Assembly (NCBI RefSeq): GCF_018860625.1
Contig: NZ_JAHKQB010000023.1
Span: 124,001-188,000, forward strand
Length of the DNA stretch: 64,000 bases
Source: Paracoccus sp. C2R09
Lineage (GTDB): Bacteria > Pseudomonadota > Alphaproteobacteria > Rhodobacterales > Rhodobacteraceae
Direction of reading: 5' to 3'
The position numbers and the translations under genes were made by a program. Of the stretch, positions 1 to 8,198 are shown one piece after another (position 1 is the stretch's first letter; the number at the start of each line of letters is the position of its first letter). The notes beneath the pieces are model-generated. The model saw nothing but the letters and a program-made list of their open reading frames with translations. It did not search any database and was not told where the DNA came from.

Positions 1-2
1 CG

Positions 3-2015
3 ACGGCAACCGGGCGCCCGAAGATGGGCGGTCCATGGAAGGCCGCGCAGGACCAGGTGGCGGCCCTGACCGCCGAACGCGACGATCTGCAGCGCCTGAC
101 ACAAGAGCTGCATGCCGCGCTGGATGCGCGACGCAAGGCGCGACGCACATCGGCGGAACTGACCGATGCCGACGAGGTCGCCCTGCGCAACAGGCGGCTT
201 GAGACGGCAAGGGCCGAACATGCCACCGCCGAGCGCCACGGCGCCGAGGTCGAGCGCCTTGCCCGCGAGGTCGAGACCCGCCGCCTTCGGGCCACTGCCG
301 CGCAGGCCCGGCTGGACGAGATGCGCAAGGTTTTGGGCGAGCAGGCCGAATGCGACGACCTGATCGCGCGGGCCGAGGGCGAGGCAGGGGATGCACGTGC
401 GGCGCATGGCGCGGCGCTCGATGCGCTGTCCCTGGCGCAGAAGGACCAGATCGACGCGGCCGCGCGGCTTGAAGGGGCCGAAACCGAACGCGCACGGGTC
501 GAAAGGGCGCAGGCTGCACGCGACAATGCCGACCGGCGCCGCGACCTCGAGCGCCGGATCGCCCAGGCCGAGGAGGCTCGTCAGGCGATGGAGGCCGCGA
601 AGGCGCGCATCCACGGCCTGACCCGCGATGCACTGTCCCGGATCGAGACGCTTGCCGCCGATCTTGCCGCAGCGACCGCCGCCCGCAATGCCGCGGCCAC
701 GCAGATCACCGCACGTTACGACGCCGCGGCGCGGCTGACGCTGAATGGCGACCCGCTGCCCGACGGATCGCCCGTGCCGCTTGCCGGCTTGGCCATGCTG
801 GACCTTCCCGGGATCGGCACGCTTGAAATCCGCCCCGCCGAGGCCGCCGCCGACGATCATCACGGCAAGGCCCAAGCGACCCTGCGCGATGCGCTGGACA
901 TGGCGGGCGTCCGCGACCTTGCAGAGGCCCGTCATTCCGCGACCCTGCGGGCCAATGCCGAACGCGATCACGCCGAAGCCCGCGCGCTGCTCAGCGGCAT
1001 CGCCCCCGAGGGGATGGAGGTGCTGCGCGCGCAGCTGGCCCGCCTGCCCGTGGCCGAGGATGCCGCGGATGACACGGACCCGTCGGCAGCCATCGCCGCG
1101 CACGAAAAGGCCCGCGAGGTCGAGAAGACCGCGCGGGATGCGCTGGCCCTCTGCGCCGAGGCTGCCAACGAAGCGCGCGTCCGGATGGTTCGCGCCGACG
1201 CCATGCTGGATCAGGCCCGGGATCGGCATGCCCGCGCGACGCAGGCCCTTGCGGGTTTCGATGGCGACATTCCGACCCTTTCGACCGCTGCCGACGATAC
1301 CCGCGACGCGCTGAAGCTGGCAGAGGCGGAACATGACGCGGCCTTGAAATCCGCGCCCGATCTGGCCGCAGCCGCGGCCGCGCTGCGCCGCGCGCAATCC
1401 ATCGACGAGGGTGCGCGAACGCAGATTGGCGATCTGAGGCAGCAGCTTGCCGCGCTCGAGGAACGTATCCGCCGCGCGGCGGGCGACGCGGTCGAGGAAC
1501 GGCTGGCTGCCGCGTCCGAGACCCTGGCCGCAGCCACCCGCGACCTGGATCGCCTGAACCACGAGGTTGCCGTGCTGACCCGGCTTGAATCGGCGCTGGT
1601 CTCGGCGCGCAGCGCGGCGCGGGACCGGTATTTCGAACCGGTCGCCCGCGAACTGCGCCCGCTTCTGGGGCTTCTGTGGCCGGATGCCGAACTGACCTGG
1701 GCCGAGGATTCGCTGCTGCCCGACTGCCTGATCCGCGACGGCATGACCGAGCCGTTGGACATCCTGTCGGGCGGGACGCAGGAGCAGATCGCCCTGCTGG
1801 TCAGGCTGGCCTTCGCGCGGATGCTGGGGGCCGCGGGCCGCACCGCCCCCGTCATCCTCGATGACGCGCTGGTCTTTACCGACGATGCCCGGATCGAACG
1901 GATGTTCGACGCGCTGCACCGTCAGGCCGCCGACCTGCAGATCATCGTGCTGACCTGTCGCCAGCGGGCCTTCCGCGATCTTGGCGGGCATGCCCTGCGA
2001 TTGACGGCGGCCTGA
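3..2015 (+). CDS. YhaN-like AAA/SMC-type ATPase, 3' part
   Basis: The gene is cut by the left edge: the frame is open from base 3, and the first ATG at 24 is probably internal. The visible 663+ residues are mostly Ala/Arg/Glu-rich heptad sequence typical of a long coiled coil. The C-terminal head carries an ABC-type signature (LSGGTQEQ, about residues 581-588 counted from base 24) and a Walker B/D-loop (VILDDALVF, about 610-618). This is the C-terminal half of an SMC/Rad50-like ATPase, best matching YhaN proteins, which usually pair with a YhaO/SbcD-type nuclease in DNA repair. The nuclease gene is expected just left of the window. The Walker A half is not visible, so the exact subfamily is inferred. 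Confidence 0.8.
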   Translation, partial: TATGRPKMGGPWKAAQDQVAALTAERDDLQRLTQELHAALDARRKARRTSAELTDADEVALRNRRLETARAEHATAERHGAEVERLAREVETRRLRATAAQARLDEMRKVLGEQAECDDLIARAEGEAGDARAAHGAALDALSLAQKDQIDAAARLEGAETERARVERAQAARDNADRRRDLERRIAQAEEARQAMEAAKARIHGLTRDALSRIETLAADLAAATAARNAAATQITARYDAAARLTLNGDPLPDGSPVPLAGLAMLDLPGIGTLEIRPAEAAADDHHGKAQATLRDALDMAGVRDLAEARHSATLRANAERDHAEARALLSGIAPEGMEVLRAQLARLPVAEDAADDTDPSAAIAAHEKAREVEKTARDALALCAEAANEARVRMVRADAMLDQARDRHARATQALAGFDGDIPTLSTAADDTRDALKLAEAEHDAALKSAPDLAAAAAALRRAQSIDEGARTQIGDLRQQLAALEERIRRAAGDAVEERLAAASETLAAATRDLDRLNHEVAVLTRLESALVSARSAARDRYFEPVARELRPLLGLLWPDAELTWAEDSLLPDCLIRDGMTEPLDILSGGTQEQIALLVRLAFARMLGAAGRTAPVILDDALVFTDDARIERMFDALHRQAADLQIIVLTCRQRAFRDLGGHALRLTAA

Positions 2016-2027
2016 GGTGCCGGCCCC

Positions 2028-2753
2028 TCAGCGGGCCAGCCAGCCCCCGTCCACGTTCAGCACGGCGCCGTTCACGTAATCCGAGGCCGGGGCCGCAAGG
2101 AATACCGCAGTCTGCGCGATATCCTCGGGGCGGCCCCACCGCCCGGCCGGAATCCGGTCGAGAATGGCCTTGGACCTCTCGGGATCGGCACGCAGCGCCT
2201 CGGTGTTGTTCGTCTCGATATAGCCCGGCGCGATCGCGTTCACGTTCAGGCCCCGGGCGGCCCATTCATTGGCCATCAGCTTGGTCAGGCCTGCCACGCC
2301 ATGCTTGCTGGCGGTATAGGACGGCACGCGGATACCGCCCTGGAACGACAGAAGGCTTGCGATGTTAACGATCTTGCCCGCGCCGCGCGGCAGGGCCGCC
2401 CTTGCGAAGGCCTGGCATGTGAAGAACAGCGCCTTCTGGTTGATGTCGATCACATCGTCCCAATCGGCTTCGGAAAAATCGACCGCGTCGTCGCGACGGA
2501 TGATCCCCGCATTGTTCACCAGGATATCGATCCGCTCGGCGGCGAAGACGTCCCGCGCTGCCATGGGGTTGCTGAAATCCAGCCGCATCTGGCGACCTCG
2601 GCCCATCATCTCCAGCGTCTCGTCGCAGTCGCGACGGCCCGAGGCGATGACTTCGGCCCCGGCACCCGCCATCGCCACCGCGATCGCCTGTCCGATGCCC
2701 GTATTCGCGCCGGTCACCAACGCGGTCTTTCCCTGCAGCGAAAAGGCGTTCAA
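2028..2753 (-). CDS. kduD: 2-dehydro-3-deoxy-D-gluconate 5-dehydrogenase (SDR)
   Basis: A 241-residue classical short-chain dehydrogenase with an N-terminal TGANTGIG nucleotide motif (14-21), NNAG (80-83), catalytic Ser133 and YTASK (Tyr146, Lys150). KduD reduces 2,5-diketo-3-deoxygluconate made by KduI, feeding KdgK. The start is a TTG that overlaps the kduI stop codon (TTGA), so translation is probably coupled to kduI. No in-frame ATG precedes it. Identification rests on the SDR motifs plus the kduI partner; SDR specificity cannot be read from sequence alone, but the pair is characteristic of pectin and hexuronate catabolism. Confidence 0.9.
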   Translation of the reverse strand: MNAFSLQGKTALVTGANTGIGQAIAVAMAGAGAEVIASGRRDCDETLEMMGRGRQMRLDFSNPMAARDVFAAERIDILVNNAGIIRRDDAVDFSEADWDDVIDINQKALFFTCQAFARAALPRGAGKIVNIASLLSFQGGIRVPSYTASKHGVAGLTKLMANEWAARGLNVNAIAPGYIETNNTEALRADPERSKAILDRIPAGRWGRPEDIAQTAVFLAAPASDYVNGAVLNVDGGWLAR

Positions 2754-3574
2754 CGCATATCCTCCGGCTGGATGAAGTCCATGTCGGTGTAGTCGACATT
2801 GTCCCCCGCCATCGCCCAGATGAAAGTGTATTCACCGATCCCCGCCCCGGAATGGATCGACCATGGGGGCGACAGGACCGCCTGTTCGTTCGCAACGAAC
2901 AGGTGCCGCGTTTCCTGCGGTTCGCCCATCAGATGAAGCACCCGCGCCTCGGGTGCCATCCCGTGATAGAGATAGGCCTCCATCCGGCGATCGTGCACAT
3001 GGCTGGGGATGGTGTTCCAGACGGATCCCTCCTCGAGCGAGGTATAGCCCATGACGAGCTGGCAGCTCTCCATCACCAGGGGGTGGATGAACTGCCGGAT
3101 CGTGCGCTTGTTCGAGGTCTCGGACGCGCCCATCTGGACCTCTTTCGCCTGATCCACGGTAATCAGGCGGCAAGGCAGCGCGCGATGCGCAGGCGCCGAG
3201 GTGATATAGAACCGCCCCGCCCCGCCGAAGGTGACGGCACCCGATCCCATCCCCAGATACAGCACGTCCCCGCGCGCCATCTGCCATTCCTGTCCGGCGG
3301 CCGCGATGGTGCCGGTATCGCCGATATTGACGATGCCCATCTCGCGCCGTTCGAGGAAGGTCGCGGTGCGGGTCTCGGCGATGGCATCAAGGACCAGTTC
3401 CTTGCCCGCAGGCACGGCACCGCCGACGACGAAACGGTCGTAATGGCTGTAGGTCAGGCGGATCTGATCATCCTGGAACAGCCCTTCGACCAGGAAATTC
3501 CGGCGCAGGGCCGCGGTATCCATCGTCCTGGCATGATCGGGGTGGATCGCGTGGCGCGTCTCGACATGGGTCAT
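2750..3574 (-). CDS. kduI: 5-dehydro-4-deoxy-D-glucuronate isomerase
   Basis: A 274-residue cupin isomerase of the usual KduI length (E. coli 278). The Zn ligands of the family are visible as His192, His194, Glu199 and His241, the same spacing as His196/198, Glu203 and His245 in E. coli KduI. It interconverts the unsaturated-uronate product 5-keto-4-deoxyuronate and 2,5-diketo-3-deoxygluconate. The ATG at 3574 is preferred over an ATG 18 bases upstream because a strong GGAGGAGGG ribosome site lies just before it. It is first in a kduI-kduD operon, divergent from a GntR regulator with a palindrome between them. Confidence 0.93.
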   Translation of the reverse strand: MTHVETRHAIHPDHARTMDTAALRRNFLVEGLFQDDQIRLTYSHYDRFVVGGAVPAGKELVLDAIAETRTATFLERREMGIVNIGDTGTIAAAGQEWQMARGDVLYLGMGSGAVTFGGAGRFYITSAPAHRALPCRLITVDQAKEVQMGASETSNKRTIRQFIHPLVMESCQLVMGYTSLEEGSVWNTIPSHVHDRRMEAYLYHGMAPEARVLHLMGEPQETRHLFVANEQAVLSPPWSIHSGAGIGEYTFIWAMAGDNVDYTDMDFIQPEDMR

Positions 3575-3635
3575 CTTCGGTCCCTCCTCCAAGGCATCGC
3601 GGGCCTGCCGGGTCTCACGGCATTGCCCTCATTCC

Positions 3636-3651
3636 AGCATACTAATATGCT
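3636..3651. promoter_or_regulatory. Candidate operator between kduI and the GntR gene
   Basis: Perfect inverted repeat AGCATA-CTAA-TATGCT in the 109-base divergent intergenic region. Its size and A/T-rich arms suit a FadR-family GntR dimer. The position, 62 bases before kduI and 33 before the regulator, would let one dimer control both promoters. The palindrome is seen; the binding is inferred. Confidence 0.55.
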
Positions 3652-3683
3652 AGCCGATCAGCAGGGTCAAACGGAGTTCGTGA

Positions 3684-4391
3684 ATGGCGCAGATGAACGA
3701 AGCGGCGGAACCGGTCATCCCCCTGCTGCAACCCGGTTCGACACGTTCGGTCACCGATCAGGTCTTCGACGCCCTGCATGAACGGATCGTCGATCTGGGA
3801 CTGCCCCCCGGCACCCGGATCTCCGAGGCCGAGGTCGCGTCGCGCATGGGCGTGTCGCGCCAGCCGGTGCGGGACGCCTTCTTTCGGCTGTCGCAGATCG
3901 GGTTCGTCCTGATCCGCCCGCAACGTTCGACCACCGTCACGCCCATCTCGGCCACGGCCATCCGCGAGGCCTGCTTCATCCGCAACGCCTTGGAGGTTGC
4001 CTGCATGAGGGTGGCTGCGGGCGTGCTTTCGACGCCGCATCATGACGAACTGCAAGCGATCCTTGACGACCAGAAGGACGCCGTGGAACAGGATGATCGG
4101 CGTCGGTTCCACATGCTGGACGACCGCTTCCACCAGCGGATCTGCGATCTGTCGGGGCATGGATTCGTCTGGGAGCTGGTCCGCGAGAACAAGGGCCATA
4201 TGGACAGGCTGCGCTGGTTGTCGCTGTCCTACAATGCGGGGAACGCGCTGTCGGAACATGGCGACATCCTGCAGGCGTTGCGCGCCCGTGATGCGGATGC
4301 CGCAGCCGGGGCGCTGACCGGGCATCTGGGCCGGATCGACCGGATGCTGGATCAGCTGCGCCGCGAACGCCCCGACATGGTCGGCGACTGA
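3684..4391 (+). CDS. GntR family regulator, FadR/FCD type
   Basis: A 235-residue protein with an N-terminal winged helix (about 20-85, including SEAEVASRMGVSRQPVRDAF) and an all-helical FCD effector domain (about 90-225) with the metal-ligand-type D-x3-H and H residues (for example DDRFHQRI and GHLGRID). FCD regulators usually sense small carboxylates and repress adjacent catabolic genes. It diverges from kduID, so a uronate or ketodeoxygluconate intermediate is the expected ligand, in the manner of UxuR or KdgR-type FadR members. The ATG at 3684 follows GGAG-like sequence (cggagttcgtga). It converges on the EamA gene, with 6 bases between their stops. Confidence 0.85.
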   Translation: MAQMNEAAEPVIPLLQPGSTRSVTDQVFDALHERIVDLGLPPGTRISEAEVASRMGVSRQPVRDAFFRLSQIGFVLIRPQRSTTVTPISATAIREACFIRNALEVACMRVAAGVLSTPHHDELQAILDDQKDAVEQDDRRRFHMLDDRFHQRICDLSGHGFVWELVRENKGHMDRLRWLSLSYNAGNALSEHGDILQALRARDADAAAGALTGHLGRIDRMLDQLRRERPDMVGD

Positions 4392-4397
4392 TCGCGC

Positions 4398-5333
4398 TCA
4401 GCCCTGTGGCGTCATCGCCCGCCGTTGCCGCGTCCGCTGCAGCCCCAGCCTGCGTTCGCGCCAGATGATCAGCAGCCCCGCAAGGATGACAAGCGACGTG
4501 CCCAGAAGCACCACGGCGGTCGGGGCCTCGCCGAAGGCGAACCAGCCGATGACGATCGCCAGCACCATCGAAGTATAGTCGAACGGCGCGATGAGCGAGG
4601 CGTCGGCAAAGCGATAGGCCGAGGTCAGAAGGATCTGACCCAACCCGCCCAGAAGTCCCATCGACACCAGCAGCGCCAGCGACGTGGCATCGGGCATCAC
4701 CCATCCGAAGGGCAGCGTCGTCAGGCTGAGAACCGTCGAGGTGATCGAGAACCAGAAGACAATTGCCGAGGTCCGCTCCTCCTCGACCAGCTTGCGGACG
4801 AAAATCTGCGCCAGCGCCGCGCAGCTTGCCCCGCCAAGCGTGACCACCGCCCCGAGCGTCCGCGCGGTGTCGGGATTGCCGATCCGCAGCTGCGGCGACA
4901 GGACGATCATCACCCCCGCCAGACCCAGCCCGACCATGCCGAGCCGGAAGAGCCGCACCTCCTCGTTCAGGAACATGGCCGCGAAGATCACGACCAGAAG
5001 CGGCGCGGCATAACCGATGGCCGTCACCTCGGGGAAGGTCAGCAGCGACAGCGCCCAGAAGTTCAGCCCCATCGCCATGGTGCCGACCACGCCACGATAG
5101 AAATGCCCCATCGGACGGAAGGTCCGCAGACCTATCGACAATTCGCCCCGCGCGATCAGCCAGCCCAAAATGACGGGAATGGCAAAGAAGGACCGGAAGA
5201 AGACCTGCTCGCCGGCGGGGACGGACATGTTCCCCTGCGATGTCGCCTTCACCAGCGCGGCCATGCAGGTGAAGACCGAGACGCTGAGACATTTCAACGC
5301 GATGCCGCGGAGGGGATAATCACTAGGGGGCAT
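4398..5333 (-). CDS. EamA/DMT family transporter
   Basis: A 311-residue membrane protein with about ten hydrophobic segments arranged as two EamA repeats (roughly 5-140 and 150-290), the typical RhaT/EamA drug-metabolite exporter architecture. The start at 5333 (MPPSDYP) is chosen because upstream residues in the same frame are Arg/Trp-rich, non-coding-like sequence, and the first membrane helix begins right after it. The substrate cannot be told. It stands alone, convergent with the GntR gene. The region 5334-5483 upstream holds no gene that can be supported. Confidence 0.85.
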   Translation of the reverse strand: MPPSDYPLRGIALKCLSVSVFTCMAALVKATSQGNMSVPAGEQVFFRSFFAIPVILGWLIARGELSIGLRTFRPMGHFYRGVVGTMAMGLNFWALSLLTFPEVTAIGYAAPLLVVIFAAMFLNEEVRLFRLGMVGLGLAGVMIVLSPQLRIGNPDTARTLGAVVTLGGASCAALAQIFVRKLVEEERTSAIVFWFSITSTVLSLTTLPFGWVMPDATSLALLVSMGLLGGLGQILLTSAYRFADASLIAPFDYTSMVLAIVIGWFAFGEAPTAVVLLGTSLVILAGLLIIWRERRLGLQRTRQRRAMTPQG

Positions 5334-5483
5334 GGTGCCTGATGGCTGGATGCGGGTTCCGACAGGACTAGCGCAGTTGTCCGGCATGGGAAAGCGCCAT
5401 CGCCGCCATTGCCCGGAAGATCGGCAGCGCGCCGACATGTGGCGCCGAACCCGGTGGCCTGCCCCGCCCGATACGGCCCGGGG

Positions 5484-5999
5484 TCAGCCCTGCCGAAGAC
5501 AGGCCCCGAGCGATTTCGCCGCCTTCAACGCGTAAGCACCGTGCAGCGACCAGGATTGGGTCAGCCCCTCGACGATCAGCGTCAGGGCGATTTCATGCCC
5601 GACCAGGCCCGTGGCGGCGGCGGCACGTTCCGCCAGCTCCGCCTTGTGGCGCGTCAACAGATCGTGCAGCGCCGGATCGTCCGGGGCGGCGGCCACGGCG
5701 GCATGGAACAGGCAGCCATGCGACGCCTCGTCCCGCATCCAGCCGGCAACGCGGTCCAGCAGCACATCCAGCGCAGCCGCCCCCTCGGGCAGGTCGTCCA
5801 GCACGCGCGCCATGTATCGCCGGTGACGATTCTCCATCGCGGCATGCACCATGTCCCGGCGCGAGGGGGTGTACTTGTAGAGCGTGCGCAGGCTGACCTC
5901 GGCAGCCGCGCGCAGATCCTCGACGCTTGGTTCGGCAAAGCCGCGCGCGGCAAAGCAACGCTCCAGCCCCGCCGCAATTCTGATCATCGTCTCGTTCAT
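5484..5999 (-). CDS. TetR/AcrR family repressor
   Basis: A 171-residue protein with an N-terminal TetR helix-turn-helix (about 15-55: FAEPSVEDLRAAAEVSLRTLYKY) and a helical C-terminal ligand domain. It diverges from an MDR oxidoreductase at 6068, with only 68 bases between the starts. Those bases contain two near-identical 18-bp inverted repeats, one placed against each start. The arrangement predicts that it represses itself and the oxidoreductase and is released by the oxidoreductase substrate or a related electrophile. The ligand is not predictable. Confidence 0.88.
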   Translation of the reverse strand: MNETMIRIAAGLERCFAARGFAEPSVEDLRAAAEVSLRTLYKYTPSRRDMVHAAMENRHRRYMARVLDDLPEGAAALDVLLDRVAGWMRDEASHGCLFHAAVAAAPDDPALHDLLTRHKAELAERAAAATGLVGHEIALTLIVEGLTQSWSLHGAYALKAAKSLGACLRQG

Positions 6000-6009
6000 C
6001 CTTGACCAT

Positions 6010-6053
6010 GTAGAACGAACGCTCTACCCACGCAAGTAGAACGAACACTCTAC
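6010..6053. promoter_or_regulatory. Tandem 18-bp TetR operators
   Basis: Two copies of an imperfect palindrome, GTAGAACGAACGCTCTAC (6010-6027) and the same with one change (6036-6053), spaced 26 bases start to start. Both have GTAGA/TCTAC outer arms. They fill the divergent tetR/oxidoreductase promoter region. The repeats are directly visible; TetR binding is inferred from position and symmetry. Confidence 0.75.
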
Positions 6054-6067
6054 CGAAGGGGAACGAC

Positions 6068-7135
6068 ATGACCAGGACGATGAAGGGCATGGTGCTGACG
6101 GGGCATGGCGGGCCCGAACGCATGGAATGGCACGAGGATCTGGCGGTCCCGCAGCCCGCGGCGGGCGAGGTGCAGGTCCGGGTGCTGGCGGCCGCCGTAA
6201 ACAATACCGACATCAACACCCGGATCGGCTGGTATTCGAAGGCCGTGCGGGGCGACACCGCCCAAGGCGCGGCCTCGGGCTATGACGGGCAGGCCGACGC
6301 GGATGGCGGCTGGGACGGTGCGCTGCAATTCCCGCGCATTCAGGGCGCGGATTGCTGCGGGATCGTCACCGCCGTGGGCGAGGGCGTTTCCCCAGACCGC
6401 ATCGGTGAACGCGTCCTGCTGCGCCCGATGTTCGCACCCGCGGGCGATACGAGCGACCTGCCCCTGGCAACGCTTGGATCCGAACGCGACGGCGCATTCG
6501 CGGAATACACCACCGCCGAGGCGCGGCACGCGATCAGGGTCACCTCGGATCTGAGCGATGTGGAGCTGGCAAGCTTTCCCTGCGCCTTCTCGACCGCCGA
6601 GGGGATGATCCAGCGCGGCGGGCTGGGCGCCGAACGGGTGCTGATCACCGGCGCCTCGGGCGGGGTCGGGTCCGCGGCGATCCAGCTGGCCAGGCGGCGG
6701 GGCGCGCATGTCACGGCGCTGAGCAGCCCGTCCAAGGCCGATGCGCTGCGCGAACTGGGCGCGAACGAGGTTCTGGACCGCGACGCCCCCCTGCCCGACG
6801 CGGCGTTCGACGTGGTGCTGGACCTGGTCGGCGGTCCGCGATGGGGCGATGTCCTGGCAGCGCTGCGCAAGGGCGGACGCTATGTCACCTCGGGCGCGAT
6901 CGCGGGGCCCATCGTCGAGCTGGACCTGCGCACGCTGTATCTGCGCGACCTGACGCTGATCGGAAGCACGTTCCAGCCGGACAGCGTCTTCACCGATCTC
7001 GTCGGCTATATCGAGGCGGGCGAGATCCGTCCGACCCTGGCGCGGACCTTCCCCCTGCGCGAACTGCATGCCGCGCAGGAGATGTTCCTGGACAAGCGCC
7101 ATGTCGGCAAGATCGGCATCACCGTCGCCGAATGA
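6068..7135 (+). CDS. Zinc-type alcohol dehydrogenase-like / quinone oxidoreductase (MDR)
   Basis: A 355-residue medium-chain dehydrogenase/reductase: GroES-like N-terminal domain (about 1-150, with NNTDINTRIGWY) and a Rossmann domain with GASGGVGSAAIQ (about 195-206). The cluster of zinc-binding cysteines of true alcohol dehydrogenases is absent, so it is more like NADPH:quinone or enone reductases. ATG 6068 is preceded by GAAGGGG; an internal ATG at 6080 is also possible. It is transcribed away from the TetR gene across the shared tandem operators, which suggests an inducible detoxifying reductase. The exact substrate is unknown. Confidence 0.85.
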   Translation: MTRTMKGMVLTGHGGPERMEWHEDLAVPQPAAGEVQVRVLAAAVNNTDINTRIGWYSKAVRGDTAQGAASGYDGQADADGGWDGALQFPRIQGADCCGIVTAVGEGVSPDRIGERVLLRPMFAPAGDTSDLPLATLGSERDGAFAEYTTAEARHAIRVTSDLSDVELASFPCAFSTAEGMIQRGGLGAERVLITGASGGVGSAAIQLARRRGAHVTALSSPSKADALRELGANEVLDRDAPLPDAAFDVVLDLVGGPRWGDVLAALRKGGRYVTSGAIAGPIVELDLRTLYLRDLTLIGSTFQPDSVFTDLVGYIEAGEIRPTLARTFPLRELHAAQEMFLDKRHVGKIGITVAE

Positions 7136-7147
7136 CGCGGGTCCCGG

Positions 7148-8026
7148 TCAGTTGCGGGGGATCGCCCCGTGATGGCCGATCACCTGCCCCGAGGTGCTGA
7201 TGGCGGCGCGCGCCGCGGCCTCGGGGTCGGTGCCCGACAGGCGTTCGGCCAGGTATCGGCCGTTGAAGCTGTCGCCTGCCCCCGTCGCATCGACCACCGA
7301 TGTGACGGGCGGCACCTCGACCAGGACGTCGCGACCCTCGGCCCGGACATGCGCGGGCTTCGGGCCGTCCTTGACGACGATCTCGGCGGCGGGGTTGGCC
7401 GCTGCATAGCGTGCGACGGTCGCCTGCGGATCGGCATCGCCGAAATGCACGGCCTCGTCGTCGAAGCTGGGCAGCACGATGTCGGACAGGGCGGCGGCGC
7501 GCATGATCACGTCGCGCATCACCTCGGGGCTTTCCCACAGGACGGGTCGGATATTGGGGTCGAAGGCCACGCGCACGTCGCGCAGCGCATCCAGCAGCCG
7601 GTCGCGCGCATCGGGCGACAGGATCGCCAGCGTGATCCCCGACAGATAGACGAGATCGCGCCCCTGCACGACGCGGCGCAGGTGATCGGCATCCTCGGCC
7701 AGCAACCGTGCCGCCGAATTCTCGCGCCAATAGGTGAAGTGGCGATCCCCGTCGCGCTGCTCGATCATGTAGAGACCGGGGCGGCGATCTGCGATCCGGC
7801 GCACGTCCGACGTGTCGATATCGGCGGATCCAAAGAAATCCAGCATCCGGTCGGACATGCGATCCGTGCCGACGGCGGTGTAGTAGGCGACCGGGATTCC
7901 CGCCAGATGGGCGCGCGCATGCCAGGCCGTGTTCAGCGTGTCACCCGCAAAGCCCCCCCGATAGAGATCGTCCTGACCGCCCGACAGTTCGATCATGCAT
8001 TCGCCGATACACAGAAGTCCGCTCAA
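7148..8026 (-). CDS. kdgK: 2-dehydro-3-deoxygluconate kinase (PfkB family)
   Basis: A 292-residue ribokinase-fold sugar kinase. It has the N-terminal sugar-site GGFAGDTLNTAWHAR typical of KDG kinases, FTYWRENSAAR, and the C-terminal DATGAGDSF motif with catalytic Asp252. It phosphorylates 2-keto-3-deoxygluconate, the product of KduD, before aldol cleavage by KdgA (not seen in this window). The start is a TTG at 8026 with GGAG eight bases before it; the next ATG would remove the first beta strand (LLCIGECMIEL), so the TTG is preferred. It is separated about 4 kb from kduID but belongs to the same route. Confidence 0.9.
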   Translation of the reverse strand: MSGLLCIGECMIELSGGQDDLYRGGFAGDTLNTAWHARAHLAGIPVAYYTAVGTDRMSDRMLDFFGSADIDTSDVRRIADRRPGLYMIEQRDGDRHFTYWRENSAARLLAEDADHLRRVVQGRDLVYLSGITLAILSPDARDRLLDALRDVRVAFDPNIRPVLWESPEVMRDVIMRAAALSDIVLPSFDDEAVHFGDADPQATVARYAAANPAAEIVVKDGPKPAHVRAEGRDVLVEVPPVTSVVDATGAGDSFNGRYLAERLSGTDPEAAARAAISTSGQVIGHHGAIPRN

Positions 8027-8148
8027 ATTACCGCTCCAATCTTCCGGGGGCCGGCGAACTGGCCGCCACGCCCGGTTTCCCTCGATGCGGATTTCTGCCC
8101 CGAAGCGGTGGCCGGAAGCAAGGCGAAGATCGGCAGCATGCGCAATGA

Positions 8149-8191
8149 GGACCGCCCGCCGCCCCGGAATCGCGGGGGCCGCGGGCGGTCC
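8149..8191 (-). terminator. Hairpin downstream of the DUF475 gene
   Basis: Long inverted repeat GGACCGCCCGC (8149-8159) / GCGGGCGGTCC (8181-8191) just after the DUF475 stop. It has no T-run, so it may be an RNA 3' end or stabiliser rather than a classic intrinsic terminator. Confidence 0.45.
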
Positions 8192-8198
8192 GGTCGCA

